Assembly: GCA_902765035.1 (NCBI GenBank)
Contig: CACWYF010000118.1
Location: 1 to 5,118 of the forward strand
Length of the DNA stretch: 5,118 nucleotides
Direction of reading: 5' to 3'
From: an uncultured Eubacteriales bacterium
GTDB lineage: Bacteria > Bacillota > Clostridia > Peptostreptococcales > Anaerovoracaceae
In this document: in pieces, positions 1-5,038 of the stretch
Numbering within the stretch: position 1 is the stretch's first letter
Layout: each line of letters begins with the position of its first letter
Made by a program: the position numbers and the translations under genes
Notes under the pieces: model-generated
The model's database searches: none
What the model was told of the DNA's origin: nothing
What the model saw: only the letters and a program-made list of their open reading frames with translations

Positions 1-1
1 C

Positions 2-1567
2 TTCCCGTCACTCAGACACGATGCGAAGAGATGGGGTCTGCCTCTGGCAGCACTGCTCGGAGCATTCGAGGCTCAGATGGGACTCGGCATCGGATCCATC
101 GGCGGCAAGGACTCCATGAGCGGAACCTTCGAGAACATCGACGTACCGCCTACACTCATCTCCTTCGCAGTTACGATGGGAAAAACAGGCAATATCGTTT
201 CGCCTGAGTTCAAGGCAGCAGGCCACAAGGTCGTAATGCTCAGCCCTGACCTCGAGCAGGACAACAGCGGCGTCGGAACAGACCTTCCGAGCCCGGCATC
301 CCTGATCAGAGTATGGGAGAAGGCAGCTGAGCTCATCAGCGAGGGCAAAGTCTGCGCTGCATACACACCTGGCATCGGCGGCATCGCTGAAGCCATCATG
401 AAGATGACATACGGAAACGGCATCGGTTTTGACTTCGTCAGCAGCAAGGCAGACGACGAGGCTGCAAGAGCAGACGCACTCACACTCGATGAGCTGTTCG
501 CTTACAACTACGGCAGCATCATCCTCGAGCTGGCTGATGAAGACACTAAGATCGGCAGAGGCGTTGATGTAAGAGTCCTCGGTAAGACCACCGAGAGCCA
601 GAGCATCACATGGGAAGATGAGAGAGTCGAGATCGGCGACCTCCTCTTCAGATATGAAGGCAAGCTTGAGAGCGTTTTCCCTAACAACGCTGCAGAGAAC
701 AAGGTCGGTCCTGTGCAGAACCTCAGCTACAAGGCAAAGACATGGAGCACCACACTCTACAAGAAGGCAGAGCCTAAGGTGCTGATCCCTGTATTCCCTG
801 GCACCAACTGCGAGTACGACAGTGCACGCGCTGTAAGGGAAGCAGGAGCAAAGCCTGAGATCATGGTCATCAGGAACCGCTCATCTGAGGATATAAAGAA
901 GTCGGTAGATAAGTTCGCAGCAGAGCTCAGAGACTCCCAGATGGTATTCATCCCAGGCGGATTCTCAGGCGGTGACGAGCCGGATGGTTCGGCCAAATTC
1001 ATCACTGCGTTCTTCCGCAACGCTGAGATCAAGGATGCTGTCACAGACCTTCTCGACAACAGGGACGGACTCATGTGCGGTATCTGCAACGGATTCCAGG
1101 CTCTCATCAAGCTCGGACTCGTGCCTTACGGCAAGATCATCGACACTGACGAGAACTGCCCGACACTGACATACAACACTATCGCATGCCACCAGTCGAG
1201 GATCGTCAGAGTAAGGATCGCATCGAACAAGTCGCCATGGCTGAGATTCACCAACGTCGGAGACATCTACTCCGCACCTGTATCCCATGGTGAGGGCAGA
1301 TTCATCGCTGATGAGGAGCTCGTAAGAAAGCTCGCGATCAACGGCCAGATCGCAACCCAGTACGTTGACCTCGAAGGCAATGCTACTGCGGACATCCGCT
1401 TCAACCCGAACGGATCCGTAATGGCGATCGAGGGCATCACCTCACCTGACGGCAGAGTCTTCGGAAAGATGGCTCACGCAGAGAGAGTCGGCGAGGGCCT
1501 CTACAAGAACGTCGAGGGCAACTACTTCAACAAGATGTTCGAGAGCGCAGTAAGATACTTCAAGTAG
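2..1567 (+). CDS. purL: Phosphoribosylformylglycinamidine synthase, 3' part (5' end outside window)
   Basis: This enzyme converts FGAR, ATP and glutamine to FGAM, ADP, phosphate and glutamate, the fourth step of purine synthesis in the cytoplasm. The reading frame is open from base 2, so the gene enters from the left; the ATG at 77 is internal. The 521 visible residues begin with FPSLRHDAKRWGLPLAALLG and carry the synthetase-domain motif GGKDSMS around residue 36. From about residue 259 (KVLIPVFPGTNCEYD) a class I glutamine amidotransferase domain follows. Its catalytic triad is visible: Cys362 in the nucleophile elbow GICNGFQ, and His429 and Glu431 in SHGEGRF. The glutaminase is therefore fused in one chain, as in the large-type PurL, not separate as in the PurS/PurQ/PurL system. 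The frame is intact to the TAG stop, and a terminator 52 bases later marks it as the last gene of its transcript. Confidence 0.97.
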   Translation, partial: FPSLRHDAKRWGLPLAALLGAFEAQMGLGIGSIGGKDSMSGTFENIDVPPTLISFAVTMGKTGNIVSPEFKAAGHKVVMLSPDLEQDNSGVGTDLPSPASLIRVWEKAAELISEGKVCAAYTPGIGGIAEAIMKMTYGNGIGFDFVSSKADDEAARADALTLDELFAYNYGSIILELADEDTKIGRGVDVRVLGKTTESQSITWEDERVEIGDLLFRYEGKLESVFPNNAAENKVGPVQNLSYKAKTWSTTLYKKAEPKVLIPVFPGTNCEYDSARAVREAGAKPEIMVIRNRSSEDIKKSVDKFAAELRDSQMVFIPGGFSGGDEPDGSAKFITAFFRNAEIKDAVTDLLDNRDGLMCGICNGFQALIKLGLVPYGKIIDTDENCPTLTYNTIACHQSRIVRVRIASNKSPWLRFTNVGDIYSAPVSHGEGRFIADEELVRKLAINGQIATQYVDLEGNATADIRFNPNGSVMAIEGITSPDGRVFGKMAHAERVGEGLYKNVEGNYFNKMFESAVRYFK

Positions 1568-1619
1568 AAGGAATCTGACTTAAGCTCTTGAATAAACGAA
1601 AATCAGGACTATAATAGTG

Positions 1620-1647
1620 AACGGCGGACAAATACGTCCGCCGTTTT
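1620..1647 (+). terminator. Intrinsic terminator of purL
   Basis: A 10-bp GC-rich stem (AACGGCGGAC, loop AAATAC, GTCCGCCGTT) is followed by a short T run (TTTT at 1644-1647). It lies 52 bases after the purL stop and separates purL from the regulatory region to the right. Confidence 0.85.
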
Positions 1648-1652
1648 GCATC

Positions 1653-1667
1653 TTAAGATAAACTTAA
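1653..1667. promoter_or_regulatory. Putative LysR operator upstream of LysR1 (TTAAG-N5-CTTAA)
   Basis: TTAAGATAAACTTAA is a perfect 5-bp-arm inverted repeat with a 5-bp centre. The second T and the fourteenth base A give the T-N11-A spacing typical of LysR boxes. The same pattern recurs at 3093 and 4941, and nearly at 3475. Its centre (1660) is about 61 bp upstream of the start predicted from the extended -10 at 1706-1714, so it could be the autoregulatory site of the first LysR gene. Binding is inferred, not shown. Confidence 0.6.
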
Positions 1668-1705
1668 CAATGTATCAATTATGTGCAAAATTATTTACAG
1701 CATTG

Positions 1706-1714
1706 TGATATATT
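1706..1714 (+). promoter_or_regulatory. Possible extended -10 promoter for LysR1
   Basis: TGATATATT matches an extended -10 (TG-N-TATATT), predicting a start near 1721 and a leader of about 160 bases. No good -35 is present at the right distance, which would suit a promoter depending on an activator bound at 1653-1667. TTAA half-sites at 1713 and 1730 flank the predicted start. This is a weak call; the 1648-1880 interval has no other clear promoter. Confidence 0.35.
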
Positions 1715-1880
1715 AAGAGCACAGAATAGTTAACGAATTATCATAGTAAGAAGCATGCCGTATTATTGTGAATTGCAGTATGGAGAACAGAAGTGTGTGA
1801 TATTGCATATTGCGGTGCGGAGACTGAATAAATATGACTGTTATTAATAGCTGATAGATAGCAGAAACGGGGCGGAAGAG

Positions 1881-2750
1881 ATGGAAAATAATAAATGCAA
1901 AGCATTCATAGAATGTATAGAGCGCGGAAGTATTTCGGCTGCGGCTGACTCGCTCGGGTATACTCCGTCTGCGATCAGCCAGCTGATCACGTCACTCGAA
2001 AAGGAGCTGGGGCTCAAGCTCCTGGTCCGCTCGCAGAAGGGTGTCAAGCCGACTTCGGAAGGTGAGACTCTGCTGCCGGCGTTCAGAGCATATATTGCAA
2101 AAGAGCAGGATATTTATCACATTGCATCCGAACTTAAGGGTGTTGTTACCGGTAATCTGTCGATCGCCGCTTATCCAAGCGTCGCGACCAACTGGCTTCC
2201 GGAGATAGTAAGGCGGTTCAAAAGTGAATACCCGGGCATCCACATCAACATCCGTGAGAGCATCAGGGAGAACATGTTCCAGAACTTCGAGCAGAATACG
2301 GCGGATATGGGGATCATGGTCTACTCAGAGCCGATGCCGTATGAGTGGATACCGCTGATCGAGATCCCGGTGCTGGCTGCATTGCCTGAAGACCATCCGT
2401 TTGCCAAAGCGGAGAAGTTCCCTATCAAAGAGTGCGAGAACAGTGATTTCATTCTCGGTTCATGGGGCAGGGAAGTCGAGATCCTGGATATACTTGAGAA
2501 GAATGATACTCATCCGGACATCAAGTACACCACATACGACACGCCGGCAACTCTGGCTATGGTCAGGATGGGACTTGGCATCAGCCTTGTCAACGAACTG
2601 AGTGCGAGATACTGGAACGAGCATCTGGTCAAGCTGCCGCTCGACCCGCCGCAGACAGTTACCTTCGGTGTTGCTGTACCTTCCCGCGAGAATATGACCA
2701 GTGCGGCGAAGAAGTTCCTGCAGTTCGCGATCGATTTCATTGAGGAATAA
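1881..2750 (+). CDS. LysR-family transcriptional regulator (LysR1)
   Basis: This 289-residue protein has the usual LysR length. Residues 1-60 form the winged helix-turn-helix, with the family signature AAADSLGYTPSAISQLI followed by LEKELGLKLLVRS. Residues from about 91 (GNLSIAAYPSVATNWLPEIV) to the end form the two-lobed periplasmic-binding-like effector domain, where an unknown small molecule would bind. It acts as a cytoplasmic DNA-binding tetramer if it follows its family. The ATG is preceded by GGGGCGG five bases upstream, a moderate ribosome binding site. The protein aligns without gaps to the second regulator at 3612-4496, with about 56% identity by hand count; GYTPSAISQLI is identical, so the two probably read the same DNA site. 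The gene stands alone and converges on the microprotein gene at 2866-2952 across a bidirectional terminator. LysR genes are usually linked to their targets, so the microprotein genes are the obvious candidates. No enzyme or transporter gene is adjacent to suggest the ligand. Confidence 0.93.
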   Translation: MENNKCKAFIECIERGSISAAADSLGYTPSAISQLITSLEKELGLKLLVRSQKGVKPTSEGETLLPAFRAYIAKEQDIYHIASELKGVVTGNLSIAAYPSVATNWLPEIVRRFKSEYPGIHINIRESIRENMFQNFEQNTADMGIMVYSEPMPYEWIPLIEIPVLAALPEDHPFAKAEKFPIKECENSDFILGSWGREVEILDILEKNDTHPDIKYTTYDTPATLAMVRMGLGISLVNELSARYWNEHLVKLPLDPPQTVTFGVAVPSRENMTSAAKKFLQFAIDFIEE

Positions 2751-2786
2751 AAGGCCGCATATATCGCTGAGCATTTCGAGCAACGA

Positions 2787-2818
2787 AAAAATCCCGGGAC
2801 ATGAGTTCCGGGATTTTT
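2787..2818. terminator. Bidirectional terminator between LysR1 and mp1
   Basis: A 14-bp stem (5' arm 2787-2800, loop ATGA, 3' arm 2805-2818, with one G-T pair) is flanked by A runs on one side and T runs on the other. It can therefore end transcription of LysR1 on the plus strand and of the small gene mp1 on the minus strand. Confidence 0.9.
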
Positions 2819-2865
2819 GGGCGTTTATTATTCGGTTTGTGTTTTCAGTCCAGTACCGGTCCTGA

Positions 2866-2952
2866 TTACTTTGCGTAGTACTTTGAGAAGAATCTCCACT
2901 TTGCTACGAGTACTGCTGCGAATGCTCCGCCTACGATGATGTTTGCTACCAT
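2866..2952 (-). CDS. Small single-span membrane protein mp1 (28 aa)
   Basis: The ATG at 2952 follows a clear Shine-Dalgarno, GGAGG, with a 7-base spacer, and the frame runs 28 codons to TAA. The protein starts MVANIIVGGAFAAVLVAKW and ends RFFSKYYAK. Residues 4-17 are hydrophobic with a central GG, followed by a basic and aromatic tail, predicting one short membrane helix with the tail in the cytoplasm (positive-inside rule). It aligns with mp2 (3236-3346) at 17 of 28 positions, sharing IIVGGAF, AVL, KW and YY, and this conservation argues that the frame is translated. A promoter at 3042-3070 and a terminator at 2787-2818 make it a self-contained transcript. I recognise no family. The layout recalls small accessory membrane proteins such as FeoB-associated proteins (but without their cysteines), or type I toxin peptides, or hydrophobic signalling peptides; none is established. 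A longer overlapping frame on the same strand lacks a ribosome binding site and looks spurious. Confidence 0.78.
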   Translation of the reverse strand: MVANIIVGGAFAAVLVAKWRFFSKYYAK

Positions 2953-2993
2953 GACTTGACCTCCATATGATATTGAATGAAATAATACCTTTT

Positions 2994-3029
2994 ACAGAAG
3001 CCCCGCCGTGTTGAACCGGCCTGCTCTGT
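2994..3029 (-). other. Possible hairpin in the mp1 leader
   Basis: In the predicted 5' untranslated RNA of mp1, ACAGA (3029-3025) can pair with TCTGT (2998-2994), and inside it GCCG (3020-3017) with CGGC (3008-3005) around the loop GTTCAACA. No T run follows, so it is not a terminator. It may affect stability or translation of the leader, or be incidental. Confidence 0.35.
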
Positions 3030-3041
3030 ATCGACAACTGC

Positions 3042-3070
3042 ATTCTAATCCTGCGTCAAGTATTTGTAAA
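3042..3070 (-). promoter_or_regulatory. Promoter of mp1
   Basis: On the minus strand, -35 TTTACA (3070-3065), a 17-base spacer and -10 TAGAAT (3047-3042) form a good sigma-A promoter. The predicted start is near 3035, giving an 82-base leader before the ATG. Confidence 0.7.
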
Positions 3071-3092
3071 TTTAATAGTTTTAACACCCCGT

Positions 3093-3107
3093 TTAAGCCG
3101 CTCTTAA
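3093..3107. promoter_or_regulatory. Putative LysR operator of mp1 (TTAAG-N5-CTTAA)
   Basis: TTAAGCCGCTCTTAA has perfect arms and T-N11-A spacing. Its centre, 3100, is 65 bp upstream of the predicted mp1 start at about 3035, the classical location of a LysR recognition site for activation. The central bases differ from the other copies while the arms are kept, as expected for a true operator. Further TTAA half-sites follow at 3114 and 3127. Confidence 0.65.
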
Positions 3108-3178
3108 GAATCGTTAAAACAATTTTTTAACGGACGAGATTCATTTTTCCGGGTTGTCAGCGCGTATTTTTCACGTAT

Positions 3179-3214
3179 AAAAAGATCCCGGAGATGCGGT
3201 ATTCTCCGGGATCT
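3179..3214 (-). terminator. Terminator of mp2
   Basis: On the minus strand a perfect 12-bp stem (AGATCCCGGAGA, 8-base loop, TCTCCGGGATCT) is followed by TTTTTA. It lies 22 bases after the mp2 stop codon, so mp2 and mp1 are separate transcripts although they are adjacent and co-directional. Confidence 0.9.
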
Positions 3215-3235
3215 GCTGCTATTCAATGACTGTTT

Positions 3236-3346
3236 TTATGCGACCTTGCGTGTGTGGTTTCTTCTGTTGTAGTAATCAGAGTAGAACTTCCACTTAAGGG
3301 CCAGAACTGCGACAAACGCGCCACCTACGATAATTGTTGATAACAT
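3236..3346 (-). CDS. Small single-span membrane protein mp2 (36 aa)
   Basis: The ATG at 3346 follows a near-perfect Shine-Dalgarno, AAGGAGG, with an 8-base spacer; 36 codons run to TAA. The protein begins MLSTIIVGGAFVAVLALKW and continues KFYSDYYNRRNHTRKVA. Residues 3-17 are hydrophobic with the same GG as mp1, followed by a KW-aromatic-YY segment and a strongly basic tail eight residues longer than that of mp1. One membrane helix with a cytoplasmic C-terminus is predicted. It has its own promoter (3425-3452) and terminator (3179-3214). The gene is divergent from LysR2 across a 265-bp region containing several LysR-type boxes, the classic arrangement for a LysR regulator and its target. An in-frame GTG at 3406 with GGAG four bases before it could add 20 residues (56 aa), but the leader would be only about 12 bases, so the ATG is preferred. 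Function unknown. Confidence 0.8.
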   Translation of the reverse strand: MLSTIIVGGAFVAVLALKWKFYSDYYNRRNHTRKVA

Positions 3347-3424
3347 GACTGCCACCTCCTTAGACCATTGATCATTTCCATATTTTCTTTTAGAAGAGGC
3401 CTCCACTCCTCTCCTTTCACCTAT

Positions 3425-3452
3425 ATTGTATCTCAATCGAAACATAAGTAAA
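3425..3452 (-). promoter_or_regulatory. Promoter of mp2
   Basis: On the minus strand, -35 TTTACT (3452-3447), a 16-base spacer and -10 TACAAT (3430-3425) predict a start near 3418 and a leader of about 72 bases. The -35 resembles those of mp1 (TTTACA) and mp3 (TTTACT). Confidence 0.65.
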
Positions 3453-3474
3453 GTTAAGCTTTGTTGCCATGATG

Positions 3475-3505
3475 TTAAATTGCACTTAAATTAATACAAA
3501 GTTAA
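3475..3505. promoter_or_regulatory. Putative double LysR operator between mp2 and LysR2
   Basis: Two adjacent boxes are present. TTAAATTGCACTTAA (3475-3489) matches TTAAG-N5-CTTAA with one arm mismatch. TTAATACAAAGTTAA (3491-3505) keeps the two TTAA cores at the same 11-bp distance but has degenerate outer arm bases. The first is centred about 64 bp upstream of the predicted mp2 start and about 60 bp upstream of the predicted LysR2 start, so one bound regulator could serve both directions. Confidence 0.6.
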
Positions 3506-3523
3506 CGGTGCATTTAGTCCGGC

Positions 3524-3543
3524 TTAAGTTATAATGGTCTTAA
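3524..3543 (+). promoter_or_regulatory. LysR2 promoter -10 inside an N10 inverted repeat
   Basis: TATAAT at 3530-3535 is a perfect -10 predicting a start near 3542 and a 70-base leader; the -35 position is poor (GGTGCA). The -10 is enclosed by TTAAG (3524-3528) and CTTAA (3539-3543), an inverted repeat with a 10-bp centre. A regulator bound here would cover the core promoter, so autorepression is the likely consequence. The leader also contains the 10-bp palindrome AGCTGCAGCT at 3567-3576. Confidence 0.5.
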
Positions 3544-3611
3544 ATCATAGTAATACAGTATCTCTTAGCTGCAGCTCATGCAGTATGTGAACATGGAGAG
3601 AGGGAAGAAGT

Positions 3612-4496
3612 ATGGAAAGTGCAAGATGCAAAGCGTTTCTGGAAGCAGCTGAGCGCGGGAGTTTTAAGGCTGCGGCTGAGGCTATGGGATATACGCCGTC
3701 GGCCATCAGCCAGCTTATAGCTGCGCTGGAAAATGACCTTGGACTCAATCTGCTGATCCGTTCAAAGAAGGGCGTGAAGCCAACTGCCGAAGGGGCAAAA
3801 CTCATTCCTATCGTCAGGTCGTACCTCGCGAGAGAGAAGGAGATGTATGAGCTGGCGAGCGAGATGCAGGGACTGTCTGTCGGCAACCTGACCATTGCAG
3901 CTTACCCGAGTGTCGCGACTACGTGGCTGCCGGGGATCGTCAGAAATTTCCAGAAAGACTTTCCGTCAATAGAGTTCAACATAATGGAAGGCGTCCGCCA
4001 GGAGATATTCCACCACCTCGATCAGCATGAGGCTGACATGGCTTTCCTCGCCTACGCCGAACCGATGAATTACGAGTGGATCCCGCTCGCTGATGAGGAG
4101 ATGATAGCAGTCATACCGGAGACGCATCCGCTCGCGGAAGCTGACAGCTATCCGGCGGCTGATTTTGAAAAAGACGACTTCATCATGACATCCTGGGGGC
4201 AGGATGCGGAGGTCATCGAAGTATTTAAGAAAAACAATATAAATCCACTGGTCAAGTACACAACTTACGATACTCCGGCCGCCCTGGCACTTGTAAGAAT
4301 GGGCCTCGGGGTAACTGTGTGCAATGAGCTCGCGGCACAGTACTGGAACAATCATCTGGTCAAGCTGCCGCTGGATCCGCCTTCGAAGGTAACTTTCGGC
4401 ATCGCATATACTAATGAAGAACATATGACGGCGGCCGCAAAGAAATTCCTCGATTATGCGGTAAGGTACCTGACCAGGGCAGAAGGCGGAAAGTAG
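3612..4496 (+). CDS. LysR-family transcriptional regulator (LysR2)
   Basis: This 294-residue protein is a paralog of LysR1. Residues 1-60 form the winged helix-turn-helix (AAAEAMGYTPSAISQLI, then LENDLGLNLLIRS), and residues from about 91 (GNLTIAAYPSVATTWLPGIV) form the effector domain. Strong conservation with LysR1 in the effector domain (YEWIPL, KYTTYDTPA, VRMGLG, YWN, HLVKLPLDPP) suggests a similar ligand class, while residues 131-150 and 171-215 differ most. The alignment has no gaps until the last few residues, where LysR2 has a short extra tail. The ATG lies 7 bases after AGGG within a GGAGAGAGGG purine run. The gene is divergent from mp2 and convergent on mp3, with which it shares a bidirectional terminator at 4584-4613. 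The regulator-microprotein unit has therefore probably been duplicated. Ligand and targets are not known; the shared inverted repeats around it suggest autoregulation and control of the small genes. Confidence 0.93.
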   Translation: MESARCKAFLEAAERGSFKAAAEAMGYTPSAISQLIAALENDLGLNLLIRSKKGVKPTAEGAKLIPIVRSYLAREKEMYELASEMQGLSVGNLTIAAYPSVATTWLPGIVRNFQKDFPSIEFNIMEGVRQEIFHHLDQHEADMAFLAYAEPMNYEWIPLADEEMIAVIPETHPLAEADSYPAADFEKDDFIMTSWGQDAEVIEVFKKNNINPLVKYTTYDTPAALALVRMGLGVTVCNELAAQYWNNHLVKLPLDPPSKVTFGIAYTNEEHMTAAAKKFLDYAVRYLTRAEGGK

Positions 4497-4583
4497 CGTC
4501 GCAGATGCGAAACAGCATAGATAATATACTGTCTGGAGAGGTGCCGATCACGAGACGATAACTGCAGATATGCAACTGAAATG

Positions 4584-4613
4584 AAAAACCCGGTCGGGAC
4601 CGACCGGGTTTTT
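4584..4613. terminator. Bidirectional terminator between LysR2 and mp3
   Basis: AAAAACCCGGTC pairs perfectly with GACCGGGTTTTT around the loop GGGACC. A runs and T runs on both sides allow it to end LysR2 on the plus strand and mp3 on the minus strand. Confidence 0.9.
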
Positions 4614-4675
4614 CAGCACTTATCTGTAATTATATTTTGAAAGTTAGCAATATGTTGTGGTTTTATGTATCCGCT

Positions 4676-4783
4676 CTATTTATCGAGCTTCTTTTCTCTT
4701 TCCATTTCGACATCTTCCATGTCCATTATTGCAGCTGCATACATTGCACAAGCAACTCCCATTACGATTCCGCCTACTAACAT
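4676..4783 (-). CDS. Small single-span membrane protein mp3 (35 aa)
   Basis: The ATG at 4783 follows a perfect AAGGAGG Shine-Dalgarno with a 7-base spacer, and 35 codons run to TAG. The protein begins MLVGGIVMGVACAMYAAAIM (residues 1-20, hydrophobic, with GG at 4-5 and one Cys at 12). It then switches to a highly charged tail, DMEDVEMEREKKLDK, likely helical and rich in acidic residues. It shares only the N-terminal VGG and overall plan with mp1 and mp2, so kinship is uncertain. The tail is acidic then basic, unlike the basic-aromatic tails of the other two. The plan of membrane helix plus charged tail also resembles Fst-type type I toxins, but I see no antisense RNA gene that would prove this. 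It has its own promoter (4973-5001), terminator (4584-4613) and an unusually long leader. Function unknown; the position relative to LysR2 mirrors that of mp1 to LysR1. Confidence 0.76.
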   Translation of the reverse strand: MLVGGIVMGVACAMYAAAIMDMEDVEMEREKKLDK

Positions 4784-4966
4784 GATGTTTCCTCCTTCTG
4801 TATTGCCATCAGGGGTGCGGCCTTGTCTGTCCGGATCTTTTGCCCGGACCCTGCAGCAGAGCCCTCATGACTGTCTCAGCCTGACGCCTGTAAGCACCAG
4901 GCGTTACTTTCTGTCTGACAAGATCGTTTCGCTCAACTCTTTAAGTTTTACTTAACATCTCTTGTT
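4784..4966 (-). ncRNA. Long, potentially structured leader of mp3
   Basis: The predicted 5' untranslated RNA of mp3 is about 180 bases, far longer than those of mp1 and mp2. It can form the perfect 7-bp hairpin ACGCCTG/CAGGCGT (4904-4898 with 4890-4884) and the 6-bp hairpin GTCCGG/CCGGAC (4849-4844 with 4834-4829). A longer-range helix, CATGAGGG with CCCTGATG (4869-4862 with 4814-4807, one G-G mismatch), encloses the second hairpin and ends ten bases before the Shine-Dalgarno. CTTGTC (4922-4917) could instead pair with GACAAG (4827-4822), an alternative that is incompatible in a simple nested fold. I do not recognise a known riboswitch; GGCTGAGA at about 4882-4875 resembles one element of the TPP class but the rest of that motif is missing. 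It may be a cis-regulatory RNA or an unstructured leader. Confidence 0.35.
4941..4955. promoter_or_regulatory. Putative LysR operator near mp3 (TTAAG-N5-CTTAA)
   Basis: TTAAGTTTTACTTAA has perfect arms and T-N11-A spacing, identical in form to the boxes at 1653 and 3093. It lies about 18 bases downstream of the predicted mp3 start, so binding here would more likely block or loop with the upstream site at 5019-5038 than activate. Confidence 0.6.
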
Positions 4967-4972
4967 GTCTAG

Positions 4973-5001
4973 ATTATAGTCCCGGTATTAAGTGAAGTAA
5001 A
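4973..5001 (-). promoter_or_regulatory. Promoter of mp3
   Basis: On the minus strand, -35 TTTACT (5001-4996), a 17-base spacer and a perfect -10 TATAAT (4978-4973) predict a start near 4966. It is the strongest promoter in the window by consensus. Confidence 0.78.
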
Positions 5002-5018
5002 ACTACAATCAGTAATCT

Positions 5019-5038
5019 TTAAGAACAGTTTTACTTAA
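5019..5038. promoter_or_regulatory. Putative N10 LysR-type operator upstream of mp3
   Basis: TTAAG (5019-5023) and CTTAA (5034-5038) form an inverted repeat with a 10-bp centre, as at the LysR2 promoter (3524-3543). The centre is about 62 bp upstream of the predicted mp3 start, near the usual LysR activation position. Together with the 4941 box it brackets the mp3 promoter. Confidence 0.5.

Noticed and set aside
1588..1615. TTGAAT-N16-TATAAT on the plus strand as the LysR1 promoter
   Set aside because: Its predicted start (about 1622) falls inside the purL terminator hairpin and the leader would be about 260 bases. The match is good, so it is not excluded, but the placement makes it doubtful.
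1755..1847. 30-codon plus-strand frame starting MPYYCELQYG upstream of LysR1
   Set aside because: It has no convincing ribosome binding site and no relation to the other small proteins, and it lies in the LysR1 leader; probably chance.
2828..3043. 71-residue minus-strand frame overlapping mp1
   Set aside because: Its ATG at 3043 has no Shine-Dalgarno and falls within the predicted -10, the protein is arginine-serine rich without features, and the overlapping mp1 frame has a ribosome binding site and a paralog.
2866..3346. mp1 and mp2 as FeoB-associated cysteine-rich proteins
   Set aside because: The N-terminal membrane segment looks similar, but the defining cysteine-rich tail is missing and no feo gene is present in the window.
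4865..4885. TPP riboswitch in the mp3 leader, suggested by GGCTGAGA
   Set aside because: The other conserved TPP elements (the ACCC...GAACCTGA and GGGTAATGCC-like parts) are absent, and mp3 is not a thiamine gene.
4665..4955. 96-residue plus-strand frame opposite mp3
   Set aside because: It is the complement of mp3 and its leader, has no ribosome binding site, and crosses the mp3 regulatory RNA; a shadow frame.
1653..5038. CRISPR array or insertion sequence made from the repeated TTAA elements
   Set aside because: The repeats are short, irregularly spaced and confined to promoter regions; there is no transposase, no terminal inverted repeats and no regular repeat-spacer pattern.
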